This document shows positions 19,556 to 22,352 of a stretch of DNA of 22,352 nt, one piece after another (positions within the stretch are counted from its first letter, which is position 1; each line of letters begins with the position of its first letter). The notes under the pieces are model-generated. The model saw only the letters and a program-made list of their open reading frames with translations. It did not search any database and was not told the DNA's origin. The position numbers and the translations under genes were made by a program. The DNA is taken from assembly GCA_937875975.1 (NCBI GenBank), contig CALEEU010000404.1:1-22352 (forward strand), read 5' to 3'. The DNA comes from an uncultured Opitutia bacterium (GTDB lineage Bacteria > Verrucomicrobiota > Verrucomicrobiia > Opitutales > UBA953).

Positions 19556-19861
19556 ATGTCCCGCTCCGAACTCTTCCGTCGCCACGTCGCGGCCGATCCC
19601 GCGAACCCGCTGTTCCGTTTCTCCCTCGGCCAGGCGCTCTTCACCGAAGGCGACGCCGCCGGCGCCGTCGAGCACCTCCGTCTCGCCGCGGCTTCCAAGG
19701 CGGACTGGATGATGCCCCGCATCCTGCTGGGCAAGAGCCTGCTCGCCGCAGGCGACCGCGAGGGCGCCAAGGCCGCTTTCGCGGACGCGCTCGCGCTCGC
19801 CGTGTCGCAGGGACACGAGGAGCCGGAAGCGGAACTGCGGGCCCTGCTCGCGACCCTCTGA
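19556..19861 (+). CDS. Small TPR-repeat protein
   Basis: The 101 residues form about two tetratricopeptide repeats: NPLFRFSLGQALFTEGDAAGAVEHLRLA and MMPRILLGKSLLAAGDREGAKAAFADALALA, followed by a short helix. There is no signal or membrane segment, so a cytosolic protein-protein contact role is likely. The ATG at 19556 is chosen because it lies 2 bases after the glgB stop with a weak GAAGG seven bases upstream; an in-frame ATG inside glgB (19376) would add an implausible Arg-rich lead. Co-transcription with glgB is almost certain, but a glycogen-related role is only a guess. The gene ends 4 bases before the convergent sulfatase stop. Confidence 0.85.
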   Translation: MSRSELFRRHVAADPANPLFRFSLGQALFTEGDAAGAVEHLRLAAASKADWMMPRILLGKSLLAAGDREGAKAAFADALALAVSQGHEEPEAELRALLATL

Positions 19862-19865
19862 GGGT

Positions 19866-21710
19866 TTACTCGACGCGCTCCAGGATCACGCGGCGGAGGT
19901 CCATGACCGCGGCCTTGGCCTTCTTGACGGGGCGCACGGTGAGCGTGTTCTCGCCGGCGACGAGCGTCAGCTTGCCGACTTCGCGCGGGACGAAGCGCTG
20001 GAAGTGGCCGGTCTCTTCGACGGTGAATTCGCACGAGCCTTTGGCGGTGTCCAGAGCGACCACGGAGCCGCCGTTGCCCTTGCCGCAGCCTTGGAGCACG
20101 GTGACGCGGTAGGTGCCGGCCTTGGGCGCGGTGAAGGTCCACGACGCGGTGTCGTCGGCGTTGACCCAGAAGCCCAGCGTGTCCTTCTGCGGCGGCTCTT
20201 CGTACTTGAGCTTCGCGCCCTTGACCTGGGCGTCGCGGGCTTCGAGGTGGATCAGCGTGTTGGGCCCTTCGGTGGCGCGGGCATCCATGGCCATGCGCCA
20301 TTGGGCGAGCACGGGGCGCATGGCCTCGGAGGTCGGCAGGGCCGCGAGCTTCGTCGCGTCCGTCTTGACGAAGCAATCCTCCCAGACGGCGCGGTCGAAG
20401 TCCGGGTTGGCCTTGGTGGGTTCGGCGCCGACGCTCCGGCGCCACGCCTCGAGCTTGCCGCGCAGCGCGGCGACGCGCGCGGGCTCGGCGGCGGCGAGGT
20501 CGGTCTTTTCGCTCGGATCCTTGGCGAGGTCGTAGAGCTCGAGGCTGCCGTCTTCGTATTGTTCGATGAGTTTCCAGTCGCCCTCGCGGACCACGCCGCC
20601 GGGCTTGCCGCCTTGGTTCATGTAGTGCGGCTGGTGCCAGAAAAGCGGGCGCTTGGCGGCGTCGGCCGGCGGCTTGGGATCGAAGAGCAGCGACGAGATG
20701 TCCTGGAAATCCACGGTCTTCGGAGCGGGCACCTTGGCGAGCGCGCAGATCGTGGGGACGAGGTCGCCGAGCACGACGGGTTCGGCGATCACGCGCGAGG
20801 CGATCCGTCCGGGGTAGCGGATGATCAGCGGCGTGCGCAGGCCGCCTTCGTAGAGGTAGCCTTTGCCCGCGCGGGAGGGCGCGTTGTAGGTCGCGGGGCT
20901 TTCCTTGAGCTCGGAGATGTGCACGCCGCCGTTGTCGGAGGCGAAGACCACCATTGTGTTCTGGGCGAGGCCATGCTCGTCGAGGGCCTTGAGCACGCGG
21001 CCGCAGGCGGCGTCGAGCGATTCGACGAGCGCGGCGTAGGTCGGGTGGAAGGACTGCGCGTTGGCCGCGATGCCCTTGGCCGGCGCGGCGAGCGGGATGT
21101 GCGGGTTGTCGAAGGCGAGGTAGAGCAAGAAGGGCTTGGCCTTGTTCTTCGCGATGAACTTCGCGGCGAAGTCCGCCTGGCCGAGTTCGCCTTTGCCGCC
21201 TTGGGGCGATTCCGCGCCGGGGTTCGCGCGACCGGGGAAGTATTCGTCGAAGCCATGGTCGGTCGGCTGATGGCCCTTGCCGCCGAGGTGCCACTTGCCG
21301 ACGGCGGCGGAGACGTAGCCCTTGGGCTTCAGGAGTTCGGCGATCGTCGGGACGCCGGCCGGCAGGTGCAGGTTGATCGGCGCGCTGAGCAGGCGGTGCG
21401 AGGCGCGGTCGGTGCGGCCGGTGAGGAAGGTCGTGATCTTCAGGCGGGCGGGGCTCTGGCCCGTCATCAGGGCCGCGCGCGAAGGCGAGCACACCGAAGC
21501 GGCGGCGTAAGCCTGGGTGAAGCGGGCGCCGTCGGCGGCGAGCTTGTCGAGGTTCGGCGTGCGCTGGTCCTGGCGGCCGAAGCAGCCGAGGTCGTTGATG
21601 CCGAGGTCGTCGGCGAACAGGATCACGATGTTAGGCGGGGTCTCCTGCGCGGAGGCAGGGGCGAGCGCGAGCAAGGCGCCGAGGAGAAGGGCAAGGAAGA
21701 GGCGGGGCAT
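19866..21710 (-). CDS. Secreted S1-family sulfatase with C-terminal carbohydrate-binding-like domain
   Basis: The protein hydrolyses sulfate esters, most likely on a polysaccharide or glycan. The 614 residues start with a signal peptide (about 1-21, ending ASA), so it acts in the periplasm or outside. The alkaline-phosphatase-like fold is marked by the metal site D34/D35 (FADDLG) and by C74 in CSPSR, which must be converted to formylglycine. K139 and H141 in GKWHLGG and the FASDNGG segment are also present. From about 478 on, a beta-rich domain (FWVNADDTASWTFTAPKAGTY...) resembles a CBM6/CBM35 or similar sugar-binding module. No maturation enzyme is in the window. The substrate cannot be told from sequence. 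It converges with the TPR gene with a 4-base gap and no hairpin between them. Confidence 0.93.
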   Translation of the reverse strand: MPRLFLALLLGALLALAPASAQETPPNIVILFADDLGINDLGCFGRQDQRTPNLDKLAADGARFTQAYAAASVCSPSRAALMTGQSPARLKITTFLTGRTDRASHRLLSAPINLHLPAGVPTIAELLKPKGYVSAAVGKWHLGGKGHQPTDHGFDEYFPGRANPGAESPQGGKGELGQADFAAKFIAKNKAKPFLLYLAFDNPHIPLAAPAKGIAANAQSFHPTYAALVESLDAACGRVLKALDEHGLAQNTMVVFASDNGGVHISELKESPATYNAPSRAGKGYLYEGGLRTPLIIRYPGRIASRVIAEPVVLGDLVPTICALAKVPAPKTVDFQDISSLLFDPKPPADAAKRPLFWHQPHYMNQGGKPGGVVREGDWKLIEQYEDGSLELYDLAKDPSEKTDLAAAEPARVAALRGKLEAWRRSVGAEPTKANPDFDRAVWEDCFVKTDATKLAALPTSEAMRPVLAQWRMAMDARATEGPNTLIHLEARDAQVKGAKLKYEEPPQKDTLGFWVNADDTASWTFTAPKAGTYRVTVLQGCGKGNGGSVVALDTAKGSCEFTVEETGHFQRFVPREVGKLTLVAGENTLTVRPVKKAKAAVMDLRRVILERVE

Positions 21711-21769
21711 GACTTGGTTTTAACGTCTCGCTGGGTTGTGCAAAGGGCAAAACCGACTTCGGTGCCCTC

Positions 21770-22183
21770 ATGAACCTTCATTTAATCCAATCCGGCGTAG
21801 CGTGCGTCGACGTCGCCATGGCCGCGGTCTCCTGGCTGATCCTGCTTTGCACCTATCCCGACTTCGCCCGTTGGCGGGCCGAAGGCTTCGCCGAGGCGCA
21901 TGAGGCCTATACGCGTCGCGTGGGCTGGGTCGTCGGGCCGCTGCTGCTCGCCCAATTGGGCGGACACGCCTGCCTGGCTTTCCTTGATGGGCGTTTCATC
22001 GGACTCCTTCTCGTCCTGGTCTGCTGGGCCTTGACCGCTTTCTGGTCCGTGCCGTGCCATCGGCGACTTCAGCAGGAAGGCCCGACGTCGCCAGCACTTG
22101 CCGAGTTGGTTCGGTCGCACGCCTGGCGGACGGCGCTCTGGACGATTCTGGCCGGAGTTTCTTTCGCGCAGGCGGCGGGTTGA
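21770..22183 (+). CDS. Small four-helix membrane protein, DUF1772-like
   Basis: The 137 residues contain four hydrophobic helices at about 10-28, 51-70, 74-92 and 118-135. The loop SVPCHRRLQQEG and the following LVRSHAWRTALWTI resemble the pattern of small DUF1772/anthrone-oxygenase-like membrane proteins, whose role is mostly unknown. The assignment rests on pattern memory only. The start at 21770 gives a short polar lead before the first helix and has no Shine-Dalgarno sequence. The gene is divergent from the sulfatase across 59 bases and is followed 26 bases later by an Nramp transporter on the same strand, so the two may be co-transcribed. Confidence 0.65.
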   Translation: MNLHLIQSGVACVDVAMAAVSWLILLCTYPDFARWRAEGFAEAHEAYTRRVGWVVGPLLLAQLGGHACLAFLDGRFIGLLLVLVCWALTAFWSVPCHRRLQQEGPTSPALAELVRSHAWRTALWTILAGVSFAQAAG

Positions 22184-22209
22184 CAAGGCGCGGTCGTCGG
22201 TGATGCTCA

Positions 22210-22352
22210 ATGGTGATGAGGACAGATGAACCGACCCAAGCCCGCGCGGCCTCGCGCTTCGGTGCTTTCCGTCGTTTCCTTGGCTTCGTCGGGCCCGGTT
22301 TCCTTGTCTCGGTCGGGTATATGGATCCGGGTAACTGGGCCACCGACCTCGC
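22210..22352 (+). CDS. mntH: Nramp-family divalent metal transporter, N-terminal part (3' end outside window)
   Basis: Only about 47 codons are visible. After a basic N-terminal segment (RTDEPTQARAASRFGAF) comes the first-helix signature of Nramp transporters, GPGFLVSVGYMDPGNWATDL. Its Asp and Asn in DPGN are part of the Mn2+/Fe2+ binding site. The family uses protons to import divalent metals across the inner membrane. Two in-frame ATGs (22210 and 22216) are possible and neither has a good Shine-Dalgarno sequence; the longer form is given. The frame stays open to the window edge. The family call is strong, but the metal preference (manganese or iron) cannot be judged. Confidence 0.88.
   Translation, partial: MVMRTDEPTQARAASRFGAFRRFLGFVGPGFLVSVGYMDPGNWATDL

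Noticed and set aside
20004..21773. A 589-codon open frame on the plus strand opposite the sulfatase
   Set aside because: It lacks domains and mirrors the codon bias of the sulfatase, whose active-site motifs prove the minus strand.

Overview
The window reads as a GC-rich chromosome segment from a Gram-negative, respiring bacterium. The gene content fits Verrucomicrobiota (Opitutae-like) best: a pgk-tpiA pair, an alternative complex III operon, an LptD-type outer-membrane protein next to scpA, and an S1 sulfatase with a carbohydrate-binding-like tail. The phylum is an inference from gene content and style; no marker gene in the window settles it.

Layout. Positions 1-1224 (+) hold the end of pgk and a complete tpiA, closed by a nested hairpin. 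Positions 1225-1541 are a gene-free, hairpin-rich and then AT-rich leader. Positions 1542-13123 (+) are one tight ten-gene respiratory operon: actA, actB, actC, actD, actE and actF (alternative complex III), a membrane-anchored cytochrome c, a CcoN-like protein, a CcoO-like protein and a second, related cytochrome c. A strong bidirectional terminator follows at 13147-13174. Positions 13197-17261 are a minus-strand run, in transcription order: LptD-like protein, scpA, an 83-residue unknown, a proline-rich tail-anchored protein, and trxA. Positions 17352-19861 (+) hold glgB and a small TPR protein, transcribed divergently from the LptD gene. Positions 19866-21710 (-) encode a secreted sulfatase. 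Positions 21770-22352 (+) hold a small four-helix membrane protein and the start of an Nramp metal transporter.

How the genes work together. Act proteins take electrons from menaquinol or ubiquinol and pass them through iron-sulfur clusters and c-type hemes. In other bacteria, act genes are often followed by a working heme-copper oxidase, which makes a direct quinol-to-oxygen route. Here that position is taken by proteins that are clearly CcoN and CcoO by sequence but lack the chemistry.

The main discovery candidate is that CcoN-like protein (10441-11886). By alignment from memory to Pseudomonas stutzeri CcoN, the two CuB histidines of helix VII are Ser-Ala, the cross-linked Tyr is Ala, and both heme histidines of the GHVH motif are Gln (G-Q-E-Q). 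The helix VI CuB His is Ser, and the helix II heme His is Gln with a His one residue later. The fold is retained, but it should not bind CuB or heme b3. The CcoO-like partner keeps its CXXCH but has no methionine after its start codon, so it cannot have the usual Met heme ligand. Two paralogous cytochromes c flank this pair. The operon therefore appears to encode an alternative complex III joined to a pseudo-cbb3 module with nine c-type heme sites (5+1+1+1+1), which may act as a scaffold or electron-transfer extension and not as an oxygen reductase.
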